Below, piece after piece: positions 39,398-47,665 of a stretch of 64,000 bases of DNA (positions are counted from its first letter, which is position 1; each line of letters begins with the position of its first letter). The stretch is from Streptomyces sp. NBC_00358 (GTDB lineage: Bacteria > Actinomycetota > Actinomycetes > Streptomycetales > Streptomycetaceae), in assembly GCF_036099295.1 (NCBI RefSeq), contig NZ_CP107976.1, positions 7,316,001-7,380,000 on the forward strand, given 5' to 3'. The notes beneath the pieces were generated by a model that saw nothing but the letters and a program-made list of their open reading frames with translations, did no database searches and had not been told where the DNA came from. The position numbers and the translations under genes were made by a program.

Positions 39398-41167
39398 TCA
39401 GCCCGTGACGACCAGGCCGACGATCTCGTCGTCCGAGAACCAGACCCGTACGTCGGGCCGTCCCCCCACAAAGGCGGAGTGCACCGCCTGACGGATCTCG
39501 GGGGACGGGTTGTCCAGGTTGCGCCAGGCTCCGGACACGTACAGCCGGAGCCTCGGCGGGAGTTCGCGCGGATACGGCAGCAGCTCGTCCCAGTACCGTT
39601 CGGCCTGGCCCGAGCCGACCGCCTCCGGCAGCAGATGGGTGACCGCCGCCTTGATGTCCGGCCGGCTGCCGATCCGCTGGGACGCGGGCCGGCCCGGTGC
39701 GTCCTGCTGCGGGGAACCCGTGGCCCGCAGTACCGCGCGCGCACGCTCCGGGGACATCGGCGCCTGCCCGGCCGCCTTGAGCATGCCCTGCAGCGCGGCC
39801 AGCGCGCCGACCACCACCGGGGAGGCGGAGGAGGTCCCGGAGAACGTGTCCGTGTACCAGGCGATCTCCTCGGCGCCGCCCTGCAGATCGCCGGGCCGGT
39901 CCCAGAAGCCGCCGGTGGTCGTGACCTCGCGTCCCCAGCCCTGCGCGTCCACGCGTGCCCCGTAGTTGGAGAACGCGAGCCGTGAGCGGTCCGGGCCGTG
40001 GTCGCGGCCGTGCGTGCCGGGCGGTGGTGCGCCCGCGCCGACCAGGATCGCCCCGGAGGACGGGTTGGAGGGGTTGAAGGGGTTGCGCCACCACTCGGGG
40101 AACTCCGGAGGGCGGCGTTCGTACAGGGCGTCGTCGAGCGACTCGGCGCCGTTGCCGGCCGCCGCCACCACGAGGATGCCCCTGGCGGTGGCGTACTGGA
40201 CGGCCGCGAAGTTGTCGGGCCACCATTCGAGCGCGATGTAGCCCTCCTGGCTGTCGCGCTCCTCGAAGTCGAACCGGGGCCCAGGGGCCTGCAGTTCGAC
40301 CAGGATGAGGTCACCGGGGCTCAGCCGCTGGGCCGCCGCGTGGATCGCCGCGGCCGTTCCGACACCCTGGAAGGAAGCGGCGGCGGTCACGGCGTCGGGC
40401 GTGATCCCGGTGATCCCGTGCTCATTGCGGTCGCCGCCGATCACACCGATGGCGGCGGTGCCGTGGTTGCGCCAGGCGAGGTCCGTGTGAGGGGTGCCCA
40501 CGACGACGCCGGCGAGTTTGGACGCCAGGTCCTCGTGGCCGAGCTGCCAGGCACCCTCCACGTCGATCACGGTGACGCTCCGGCCCGAACCGCCCGGCCG
40601 CTGCCAGGCCCAGTACGCGTCGACGCCCTCGGGCGCCGGACGCAGGTAGCCCTGCCGGCTGGTGAAGTCGGGGGTGACGGGCGCCCCTTCCTTCAGCCGC
40701 TGGCTGTCGTCGGCGCTCCGGCCGGTCCACGGTGCCGAACCCGTCGAGGCCGGAACGGCACCGGGCTTCACGTACGCCGTGTCGATCTCGGGCAGCGCGG
40801 CGATCCGCGCGCGCAGTTCCTGGGCACGGCTGCGCACACCGCGCACCCGGTAGAAGAGGGCGAGGTCGGGCCCGCTCCCGGTGCCCGTCGTCGCCGACTG
40901 CTGAAGCGTCGCCGCCGACTGCTGGAGCCGTTCCTCGCTGCCGAACAGCGGCTCCAGGGCAAGCTGTTCGTCGCTGAGGAACATGTCCAGGGCCGAGACG
41001 TCGGCGCCCGCCGCCGAACGTACGCCCTCGGCCCGGGCACGCAGCCGCGCCTCCGGGCGGGCGACGACGATCAGCTCCTGCTCGGCTCCTCGGTAGGTGA
41101 ATCCCGCTCCGTCGGGCCCCGGCCCGGACGTTCCCGGGCCGTGCGCCGGCTGTACCTGGTCGGTCAT
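39398..41167 (-). CDS. Cytoplasmic subtilisin-like (S8) serine protease with C-terminal module
   Basis: A 589-residue S8 peptidase. The triad is intact: Asp202 (VTVIDVEGAW; Val-Glu replaces the usual Thr/Ser-Gly), His235 (WRNHGTAAIG) and Ser446 (FSGTSSASP), with the oxyanion Asn339 in VAAAGNGAE. Residues 20-140 form a prodomain-like N-terminal region (ELIVVARPEARL, DTAYVKPGAVPA). No signal peptide or Tat motif is present, which is unusual for subtilases. Residues 537-589 (RLYVSGAWRNLDNPS ... AVHSAFVGG ... VGLVVTG) match the end of the Gln-rich protein next door. The start is an ATG complementary to 41165-41167. The two genes are probably one operon. Confidence 0.85.
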   Translation of the reverse strand: MTDQVQPAHGPGTSGPGPDGAGFTYRGAEQELIVVARPEARLRARAEGVRSAAGADVSALDMFLSDEQLALEPLFGSEERLQQSAATLQQSATTGTGSGPDLALFYRVRGVRSRAQELRARIAALPEIDTAYVKPGAVPASTGSAPWTGRSADDSQRLKEGAPVTPDFTSRQGYLRPAPEGVDAYWAWQRPGGSGRSVTVIDVEGAWQLGHEDLASKLAGVVVGTPHTDLAWRNHGTAAIGVIGGDRNEHGITGITPDAVTAAASFQGVGTAAAIHAAAQRLSPGDLILVELQAPGPRFDFEERDSQEGYIALEWWPDNFAAVQYATARGILVVAAAGNGAESLDDALYERRPPEFPEWWRNPFNPSNPSSGAILVGAGAPPPGTHGRDHGPDRSRLAFSNYGARVDAQGWGREVTTTGGFWDRPGDLQGGAEEIAWYTDTFSGTSSASPVVVGALAALQGMLKAAGQAPMSPERARAVLRATGSPQQDAPGRPASQRIGSRPDIKAAVTHLLPEAVGSGQAERYWDELLPYPRELPPRLRLYVSGAWRNLDNPSPEIRQAVHSAFVGGRPDVRVWFSDDEIVGLVVTG

Positions 41168-41363
41168 CGCGTGCCGCTCCCTTCGATCCCTGGGGGTGCC
41201 GGTCCTTGCGTATGCCGTTCGTCGGTCGGGTCGTTCGATGCGTGGGTCGTTCCGCCGTGCCGTGTGCGGTCCACGGTCGGCGCGGTGCGCCATGTCCCGT
41301 CGCCGGTCGGCGCCTTCGGGGCACAACCTGGCACGCCCACGGCGTCCCGTCCACCCCGTCTTC

Positions 41364-41386
41364 GCCAACTTGGTTTGAAAACAAGT
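41364..41386 (-). promoter_or_regulatory. AT-rich inverted repeat upstream of the subtilase
   Basis: CAACTTG (41364-41370) and CAAGTTG (41380-41386) form a 7-bp inverted repeat around GTTTGAAAA, in an AT-rich patch about 200 bp before the subtilase start. It may be the promoter or operator of the protease/Gln-rich pair. Confidence 0.4.
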
Positions 41387-41496
41387 TGAATTGGGAAACC
41401 TGTGCAATCCGGCTGGAAACAGATGTCACGCTTCAATCAGGCCAAATACGGCCGAGACGGATGTCATGTGCCGGGACGACAGCGGTTGTTGACGGC

Positions 41497-41553
41497 ACGG
41501 CACGGCTGAGGGGCGGGACGCGTCGTGCGCGTCCCGCCCCTCAGCCGTGCCGT
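41497..41553 (-). terminator. Perfect 25-bp hairpin after the PAC2 gene
   Basis: The arm at 41497-41521 (ACGGCACGGCTGAGGGGCGG...) is the exact reverse complement of 41529-41553, with a 7-base loop GTCGTGC. It lies 13 bp beyond the PAC2 stop on the minus strand and insulates the protease pair from it. Confidence 0.85.
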
Positions 41554-41566
41554 CCGGTCGTTCCGT

Positions 41567-42751
41567 TCAGTCCTCGGAGGGGTCCGACGTGTCGGAGGGA
41601 CCGGAGGGGTCCGGCGTCTCCGGCGAACCGGGCGACTCCGCCGCGTTCGACGGATCGTCCGCCCGGCTCGACGGATCAGGGGAGCCCTCGGGGTCCGTCG
41701 CGCGTCCCCGGGCTCCGGACCCGGTCCCACCGGCCGGTTCGTCCGGCCCCTTCGGCGGCTCCGCGTCCGGCCCGCCGTCCTGCCCCGCGTCCGGCTCGGG
41801 GCGCTGCGCCGTCGGAGGCCGTCCCCGTCCGCCGGGCGTGCCGGGGGTGTCGCGGAGGTACGACTCGCCGCTCTCCGTGGCATGGCCGCCGGACCCGGCG
41901 GCCGGACCGCCGCCGTCCCTGCGGCGCAGATAACGCTCGAACTCGCGCGCGATGGCCTCGCCGGACGCCTCCGGCAGTTCGGCGGTGTCCCGGGCCTCCT
42001 CCAGCGTCTGGACGTACTCGGCGACCTCGCTGTCCTCGGCGGCCAACTGGTCGACGCCGAGCTGCCAGGCCCGCGCGTCCTCGGGCAGCTCGCCCAGCGG
42101 AATGCGCAGGTCGATGAGGTCCTCCAGGCGGTTGAGCAGGGCCAGCGTCGCCTTCGGGTTCGGCGGCTGCGACACGTAGTGCGGTACGGCCGCCCACAGC
42201 GACACGGCCGGTACGCCCGCGTGCGTGCACGCCTCCTGGAGGACGCCGACGATGCCGGTGGGGCCCTCGTACTTGGTCTCCTCCAGGTCCATCGTGCGGG
42301 CCAGGTCGGAGTCGGACGTGACCCCGCTGACCGGCACCGGACGGGTGTGCGGGGTGTCGCCCAGCAGGGCGCCCAGGATCACCACCAGCTCCACGCCCAG
42401 TTCGTGCGCGAAACCGAGCAGTTCGTTGCAGAACGAGCGCCAGCGCATGGACGGCTCGATGCCCCGGACGAGCACGAGATCGCGCGGCTTGTCGCCGCCG
42501 ATCCGGACCACCGACAGACGGGTGGTCGGCCAGGTGATCTTGCGAACGCCGCCGTCCAGCCACACCGTGGGGCGGTTCACCTGGAAGTCGTAGTAGTCCT
42601 CGGCGTCCAGCGCCGCGAACACCTCGCCCTTCCACTCCTTGTCCAGATGCGCCACCGCGGCGGAGGCGGCGTCGCCGGCGTCGTTCCAGCCCTCGAACGC
42701 GGCCACCATGACTGGGTCGATCAGCTCGGGAACCCCCTCCAGCTCGATCAC
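41567..42751 (-). CDS. parJ: PAC2-family protein, probable ParJ
   Basis: A 394-residue soluble protein. Residues 1-270 form a PAC2 (proteasome-assembly-chaperone-like) domain, starting VIELEGVPELIDPVMVAAFEGWNDAGDAA and including GVELVVILGALLGDTPHTRPVPV and GVPAVSLWAAVPHYVS. The C-terminal 120 residues are Pro/Ser/Asp-rich and disordered. The position between mshC and glpD matches, from memory, SCO1662, whose product ParJ modulates ParA polymerisation and sporulation chromosome segregation; the mycobacterial relative lies near metH and mshC too. The identification rests on family and synteny. The GTG start has GGAAGGAGG in front. Confidence 0.8.
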   Translation of the reverse strand: MIELEGVPELIDPVMVAAFEGWNDAGDAASAAVAHLDKEWKGEVFAALDAEDYYDFQVNRPTVWLDGGVRKITWPTTRLSVVRIGGDKPRDLVLVRGIEPSMRWRSFCNELLGFAHELGVELVVILGALLGDTPHTRPVPVSGVTSDSDLARTMDLEETKYEGPTGIVGVLQEACTHAGVPAVSLWAAVPHYVSQPPNPKATLALLNRLEDLIDLRIPLGELPEDARAWQLGVDQLAAEDSEVAEYVQTLEEARDTAELPEASGEAIAREFERYLRRRDGGGPAAGSGGHATESGESYLRDTPGTPGGRGRPPTAQRPEPDAGQDGGPDAEPPKGPDEPAGGTGSGARGRATDPEGSPDPSSRADDPSNAAESPGSPETPDPSGPSDTSDPSED

Positions 42752-43100
42752 CCAGCGCCTCCTTCCGATGTGCCCTCGCGTACGCCTCAACCTTACGGCG
42801 TGCCGAGGGGGCCTCCGCAGCCCCCTCGCACGGGGGAGTGAACGGATCACTGCCCCGCCGACGGGCCGGAAACACGCGTGACTCCATCCCGGCCACCCCG
42901 CGGTCGTCCGAGCCGTCCCTGACCAACTCGCCGGGAGAACGGTGACGTTGCCGGGCACCCGGACGACGGACCGATGACGGCGAGAGATCCGAGGCGCGAT
43001 GCTCGCGCGGGGTCCCGGCGACCGCGTCCCCCTGGGCCGGACGGCCTTTCGCAAGGAGCGGCGCGACAGCCCCGGTCCGGCCGTGCGGTGCCGGCCGTGC
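42752..43100. other. Intergenic region between glpD and the PAC2 gene
   Basis: No convincing gene. CGAGGGGGC (42804-42812) and GCCCCCTCG (42820-42828) form a 9-bp hairpin some 50 bp upstream of the PAC2 start; it could be an upstream terminator or leader structure. The rest shows nothing I can name. Confidence 0.4.
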
Positions 43101-43137
43101 GTGAGGGGCGGCACCCCCCGTGGGAGCCGCCCCTCAC
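43101..43137 (-). terminator. Hairpin after glpD
   Basis: GTGAGGGGCGGC (43101-43112) pairs with GCCGCCCCTCAC (43126-43137) around a 13-base loop, 15 bp beyond the glpD stop. Confidence 0.8.
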
Positions 43138-43151
43138 CCGGCCGCGGGCGC

Positions 43152-44768
43152 CTACGCGCCGTCGAGAAGGCCCTGCACCTTGGCGCGGACCTCGTCGGTG
43201 GCGAGACCGCGGATCGTCAGCGTCGTACGGCGGCGCAGCACGTCGTCCGCCGTCTCGGCCCACTCGTTGTCCCGGGCGTACACGACCTGCGCCCAGATCT
43301 CCGGGGCGTCCGGGTGGACGCGCTCGCCGAGCGCCGGGTTCTCGTTGGCCAGCCGGGCGATGTCGAAGGCCAGCGAGCCGTAGTGGGTGGCCAGATGCCT
43401 GGCCGTGTCGGCGGCCATACGCGGGCCGGGCGCCGGGCCGTCCACCAGCAGACGGTGGGCGACCGCGCGCGGGTTGGCGACGCCGGGGAGCGGCATCCTC
43501 TTCGGCAGTTCGGAGATCGGCTCGAAGTCCTCGCCCAGCGGGTGGCCCGGCAGCGCCTCCAGCTTCTTCATGACCGTACGGCCGATGTGCCGGAAGGTGG
43601 TCCACTTGCCGCCCGCGACGGACAGCATGCCGCCCCGGCCCTCGGTGACGACCGTCTCGCGCTTGGCCTTCGACGTGTCGCCGGGGCCGCCCGGCAGCAC
43701 CCGCAGACCGGCGAAGGAGTACGTGATCAGATCACGCGAGAGCTGCTGGTCGCGTATGGAGAACGCGGCCTCGTCGAGTATCTGGGCCGTGTCCTTCTCG
43801 GTGACCGAGACGTCCGCCGGGTCGCCCTCGTACTCCTCGTCGGTGGTGCCGAGCAGGAGCATGTCCTCCCACGGGAGCGCGAAGGTGATGCGGTACTTGT
43901 CGATCGGCGTGGCCAGCGCGGCCTTCCACGGGGAGGTGCGCTTCAGGACCAGGTGCGCGCCCTTGGACAGACGGATCGAAGGAGCCGCGTTCGGGTCCTC
44001 CAGCTTGCGCAGGTGGTCGACCCACGGGCCGGTCGCGTTCAGCACGAGCCGGGCGTTCACGCCGAACTCGTCGCCGGACAGCCGGTCCCGCAGCTCGGCG
44101 CCCGTCACCCGGCCCCGGGTGAAGCGCAGTCCCGTGACCTCGGCGTGGTTCAGGACCGCGGCACCCGACTCGACGGCCGCGCGGACCGTCATGAGGGCCA
44201 TGCGGGAGTCGTTCATCTGGTCGTCGCCGTACACGGCCACGGCCTTGAGGTTGTCGGTGCGCAGCTCGGGCACGTCCTGCGCGGCCTTGGAGGGGCTGAG
44301 CAGGTGTCCCACGCCGTCACCGAAGGCCGACAGGGCGGAGTAGGCGAAGACGCCCGCTCCGAGCTTCGCCGCGCCGTGCGGCCCGCCCTTGTACACGGGG
44401 AGGTAGAACGTGAGCGGGTTCGCCAGGTGGGGGGCCACCTGACGGGAGACCGCACGGCGCTCGAAGTGGTTCTCCGCCACCAGCTTCACCGCGCCGGTCT
44501 GCAGGTAGCGCAGACCGCCGTGGAGAAGCTTGGAGGAGGCGGAGGAGGTGGCGCCGGCGAAGTCGCCGGCGTCGACCAGCGCCACCCGCAGCCCGGACTG
44601 CGCGGCGTGCCAGGCGGTGGAGATGCCCAGGATGCCGCCGCCGATGACGAGGAGGTCGTACGTTGCCTTGGAGAGCTGCTCCCGGGCCTCGGCGCGGCTC
44701 GGGTTGGAGCCGGAGGCCGGGTGCGTGCCGAGGGCAGGCACGGACTGCAGGGTGGGCTGGCTGGTCAT
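43152..44768 (-). CDS. glpD: Glycerol-3-phosphate dehydrogenase (FAD, respiratory)
   Basis: A 538-residue flavoenzyme that oxidises glycerol-3-phosphate to dihydroxyacetone phosphate and passes electrons to quinone at the membrane. The FAD site is YDLLVIGGGILGISTAWHAA (about 37-56), with DFAGATSSASSKLLHGGLRYL and the C-terminal VAGGKWTTFRHIGRTVM typical of GlpD. All major blocks are present and the length is normal. It is the third gene of the glpF-glpK-glpD (gylCAB-type) operon, 19 bp behind glpK. Control would be by GylR and glycerol-3-phosphate. Confidence 0.95.
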   Translation of the reverse strand: MTSQPTLQSVPALGTHPASGSNPSRAEAREQLSKATYDLLVIGGGILGISTAWHAAQSGLRVALVDAGDFAGATSSASSKLLHGGLRYLQTGAVKLVAENHFERRAVSRQVAPHLANPLTFYLPVYKGGPHGAAKLGAGVFAYSALSAFGDGVGHLLSPSKAAQDVPELRTDNLKAVAVYGDDQMNDSRMALMTVRAAVESGAAVLNHAEVTGLRFTRGRVTGAELRDRLSGDEFGVNARLVLNATGPWVDHLRKLEDPNAAPSIRLSKGAHLVLKRTSPWKAALATPIDKYRITFALPWEDMLLLGTTDEEYEGDPADVSVTEKDTAQILDEAAFSIRDQQLSRDLITYSFAGLRVLPGGPGDTSKAKRETVVTEGRGGMLSVAGGKWTTFRHIGRTVMKKLEALPGHPLGEDFEPISELPKRMPLPGVANPRAVAHRLLVDGPAPGPRMAADTARHLATHYGSLAFDIARLANENPALGERVHPDAPEIWAQVVYARDNEWAETADDVLRRRTTLTIRGLATDEVRAKVQGLLDGA

Positions 44769-44787
44769 TGCGGGTTCTTACTCCTCG

Positions 44788-46326
44788 TCAGTTCTCGTCT
44801 TCGATCCAGCCCATGGTCCGCTCGACGGCCTTGAGCCAGCTCTTGTACTCACGGTCGCGGACGTCCGCGGCCATGTTGGGGGTCCATTCCGCGGCCCGGC
44901 GCCAGTTGGCGCGCAGGTCCTCGGTGTTGGTCCAGAAGCCGACGGCGAGGCCGGCGGCGTAGGCGGCGCCGAGGCAGGTGGTCTCGGCGACCATCGGGCG
45001 CACCACGGGTGCGTCCAGGACGTCGGCCAGGGTCTGCATCAGCAGGTTGTTGGAGGTCATGCCGCCGTCGACCTTGAGCGCCGTGAGCTCGACGCCGGAG
45101 TCCTTGGTCATGGCGTCGCTGATCTCACGGGTCTGCCAGGCGGTGGCCTCCAGGACGGCGCGCGCGATGTGCGCCTTGGTGACGTACCGGGTCAGGCCGG
45201 CGATCACACCGCGGGCGTCGGGACGCCAGTACGGGGCGAACAGACCGGAGAAGGCCGGCACGACGTACGCGCCGCCGTTGTCCTCCACCGAGGAGGCGAG
45301 CGTCTCGATCTCGGCGGCGGACTTGATCAGGCCCATCTGGTCGCGCATCCACTGCACCAGCGAGCCGGTGACGGCGATGGAGCCTTCCAGGGCGTAGACC
45401 GGCTCCTGGTCACCGATCCGGTAGCCGACGGTGGTCAGCAGGCCCGAGTACGAGTTGATGATCTTGTCGCCGGTGTTCATCAGCATGAACGTGCCGGTGC
45501 CGTACGTGGACTTGGCCTCGCCCTCGGAGAAACAGGTCTGGCCGAACAGGGCCGCCTGCTGGTCGCCGAGCGCGGAGGCGACCGGGATGCCGCCGAGGAT
45601 CTCGCCGAGCGGGCCGCCGGTGACCTCGCCGTACACCTCGGCGGAGGAGCGGATCTCGGGCAGCATCGCCAGCGGGACGCCGATGGACTCGGCGATCTTC
45701 TCGTCCCAGGCCAGGGTGTGCAGGTTCATCAGCATGGTGCGGGACGCGTTGGTCACGTCGGTGACGTGCTTGCCTCCGTCGACACCGCCGGTCAGGTTCC
45801 AGATGACCCAGGTGTCCATGGTGCCGAAGAGGATGTCCCCGGCCTCGGCGCGCTCCCGCAGGCCCTCGACGTTGTCGAGCAGCCAGCGGGCCTTCGGGCC
45901 GGCGAAGTACGACGCGAGCGGCAGGCCGGTCTCGCGGCGGAAGCGGTCCTGGCCGACGTTGCGGCCGAGCTCCCGGCACAGGGCGTCGGTGCGGGTGTCC
46001 TGCCAGACGAGGGCGTTGTGGACGGGCTCACCGGTGTTCTTGTCCCACAGCAGCGTGGTCTCACGCTGGTTGGTGATGCCGATGGCCTTGATGTCCTCGC
46101 GGGTGATGCCGGCCTTCGAGATGGCTCCGGCGACGACCTCCTGGACGTTGGTCCAGATCTCGGCGGCGTCGTGCTCGACCCAGCCCGGCTTCGGGAAGAT
46201 CTGCTCGTGCTCCTTCTGGTCGACGGAGACGATGCGTCCGTCGCGGTCGAAGACGATGCAGCGGGACGAGGTGGTGCCCTGGTCGATCGCGGCGATGAAG
46301 GGGCCGGCGGTGTGTGCGTCGGTCAC
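44788..46326 (-). CDS. glpK: Glycerol kinase
   Basis: A 512-residue FGGY-family kinase that converts glycerol to glycerol-3-phosphate. The N-terminal phosphate-binding motif is FIAAIDQGTTSSRCIVFD, followed by EHEQIFPKPGWVEHDA; the FGGY signatures (LFAPYWRPDARGVIAGLT and GGMTSNNLLMQTLADVLD) are intact. The length is typical. The gene lies 116 bp behind glpF and 19 bp before glpD on the same strand. Confidence 0.96.
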   Translation of the reverse strand: MTDAHTAGPFIAAIDQGTTSSRCIVFDRDGRIVSVDQKEHEQIFPKPGWVEHDAAEIWTNVQEVVAGAISKAGITREDIKAIGITNQRETTLLWDKNTGEPVHNALVWQDTRTDALCRELGRNVGQDRFRRETGLPLASYFAGPKARWLLDNVEGLRERAEAGDILFGTMDTWVIWNLTGGVDGGKHVTDVTNASRTMLMNLHTLAWDEKIAESIGVPLAMLPEIRSSAEVYGEVTGGPLGEILGGIPVASALGDQQAALFGQTCFSEGEAKSTYGTGTFMLMNTGDKIINSYSGLLTTVGYRIGDQEPVYALEGSIAVTGSLVQWMRDQMGLIKSAAEIETLASSVEDNGGAYVVPAFSGLFAPYWRPDARGVIAGLTRYVTKAHIARAVLEATAWQTREISDAMTKDSGVELTALKVDGGMTSNNLLMQTLADVLDAPVVRPMVAETTCLGAAYAAGLAVGFWTNTEDLRANWRRAAEWTPNMAADVRDREYKSWLKAVERTMGWIEDEN

Positions 46327-46442
46327 GGTGTGCTCCTGGTGTCCGTGGAAAGGGGCTGTTTACGGCGCGGTGCTTCAAAGCGGTGCTGTGCGGCTCGCGG
46401 CTCAGTGGGGCGCGGCTTCCAAGCGTGCTGGAGCGGGGACTC

Positions 46443-47237
46443 CTAAGCGAAGGCGACGTTGTAGATGCCTGCTGCGATCGAGCCGCCGATGAGCGGACCG
46501 ACGACCGGTATCCAGGCGTAGCTCCAGTCGGAACCACCCTTGTTGGGCAGGGGGAGCAGGGCGTGCACGATGCGCGGACCGAGGTCACGGGCCGGGTTGA
46601 TCGCGTAGCCGGTGGGGCCGCCGAGCGAGAGGCCGATGCTCACCACCACGAAGGCGGTGATCAGGGCGCCGAGGGTGCCCAGGCCGTTGCCGTTGTCGTT
46701 CAGGCCCTGCGTGAGGATCGCGAGGATGAGGACGACGGTGCCGATGATCTCGGTCGCGAGGTTCTGCGCGATGTTCCGGATCTCGGGGCCGGTGGAGAAG
46801 ACGCCGAGCACCGGGCCCGCGCCGGTCTCCTGGGCCTCCACGGCCTTGGTCCTGGTGGCCTGCGCACCCGGACCGCCGACGATCTCGCGGTCGGTGAGGT
46901 GGGCGAGGAACTGGCCGTAGTAGGCGACCCAGACCAGCGCAGCGCCGATCATGGCGCCGAGGAGCTGACCGCCCCAGTAGGTGGCCAGGTTGCTGTAGTC
47001 GTCGTCCTTGATCGCGATCGCGAGCGTCACGGCCGGGTTGAGGTGCGCGCCGGACAGCGGCGCCGAGATGTAGACCGCGGTCATGACCGCGAAGCCCCAC
47101 CCGAAGGCGATGGCGAGCCATCCGGCGCCGCGCGCCTTGGAGGCCTTCAGCGTGACGGCGGCGCACACGCCACCGCCCAGCAGGATGAGAACGGCGGTAC
47201 CGATGGTCTCGCCGATGAAGATGTCGGAGCTGGACAC
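46443..47237 (-). CDS. glpF: Glycerol facilitator (aquaglyceroporin)
   Basis: A 264-residue MIP-family channel with six transmembrane helices and both half-helix motifs: HLNPAVTLAIAI and AINPARDLGPR (the Asp after NPAR marks a glycerol-type pore). It lets glycerol diffuse in for trapping by GlpK. The start is the GTG complementary to 47235-47237, with AAAGGAG in front; the long upstream open frame covers the promoter and is not used. It is the first gene of the operon. The candidate GylR operator lies at 47366-47382. Confidence 0.93.
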   Translation of the reverse strand: MSSSDIFIGETIGTAVLILLGGGVCAAVTLKASKARGAGWLAIAFGWGFAVMTAVYISAPLSGAHLNPAVTLAIAIKDDDYSNLATYWGGQLLGAMIGAALVWVAYYGQFLAHLTDREIVGGPGAQATRTKAVEAQETGAGPVLGVFSTGPEIRNIAQNLATEIIGTVVLILAILTQGLNDNGNGLGTLGALITAFVVVSIGLSLGGPTGYAINPARDLGPRIVHALLPLPNKGGSDWSYAWIPVVGPLIGGSIAAGIYNVAFA

Positions 47238-47365
47238 CCGCGACTCCTTTGTCCTTCGTCCAGGGGAAGCCGAACCCCGGGTCCCACCGGTGGTTCGTGC
47301 TCTCGGGGAGTGAGAGCGGTCTCGGCCCTGGCATTGCCACACTCTAACGCGTATTGCCGGTAGGT

Positions 47366-47382
47366 GTTCGACAATGTCGACC
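47366..47382. promoter_or_regulatory. Candidate GylR operator upstream of glpF
   Basis: GTTCGACAATGTCGACC is a 17-bp imperfect palindrome (one mismatch) about 130 bp upstream of glpF. The same motif occurs at 48483-48499 in front of gylR, and the flank CCGGTAGGTGTTCGACA matches CCGGTAGTGTTCGACA there. Confidence 0.65.
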
Positions 47383-47503
47383 GATGGACGGGAGTCTTGC
47401 TCTAGCGTCACCGGCTCGTCAAGGGTCCTGTTATCGAAAACGCGATCGTTATTGATCGCTGTGTGCTATCGGTGCGTCGTCGCTGGTCCAGGGGCATGAC
47501 AAA

Positions 47504-47530
47504 GGCCGGGAAGCATGCGGCTTCCCGGCC
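47504..47530 (-). terminator. Hairpin between gylR and glpF
   Basis: GGCCGGGAAGC (47504-47514) pairs with GCTTCCCGGCC (47520-47530); on the minus strand it is followed by TTT. It probably protects the glpF promoter from gylR read-through. Confidence 0.7.
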
Positions 47531-47609
47531 TCGACCCGTGTGAATCCCGGACCTCTCGCGCGACGTATCCCGAACCGCTCCCGGCGCGCGCGGGGGCCGT
47601 GCACGCCTG

Positions 47610-47639
47610 TGACCCGCCCGCCGGGCGGCGGGCGGGTCA
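47610..47639 (-). terminator. Perfect 13-bp hairpin after gylR
   Basis: TGACCCGCCCGCC (47610-47622) pairs with GGCGGGCGGGTCA (47627-47639) around GGGC, 26 bp past the gylR stop. Confidence 0.8.
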
Positions 47640-47665
47640 GAGCGGTTCGTCGAACGCCGTACGCG

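Noticed and set aside
42961..43080. Possible small gene upstream of the glpD terminator
   Set aside because: Frames here overlap the hairpin or lack ribosome sites and coding bias.
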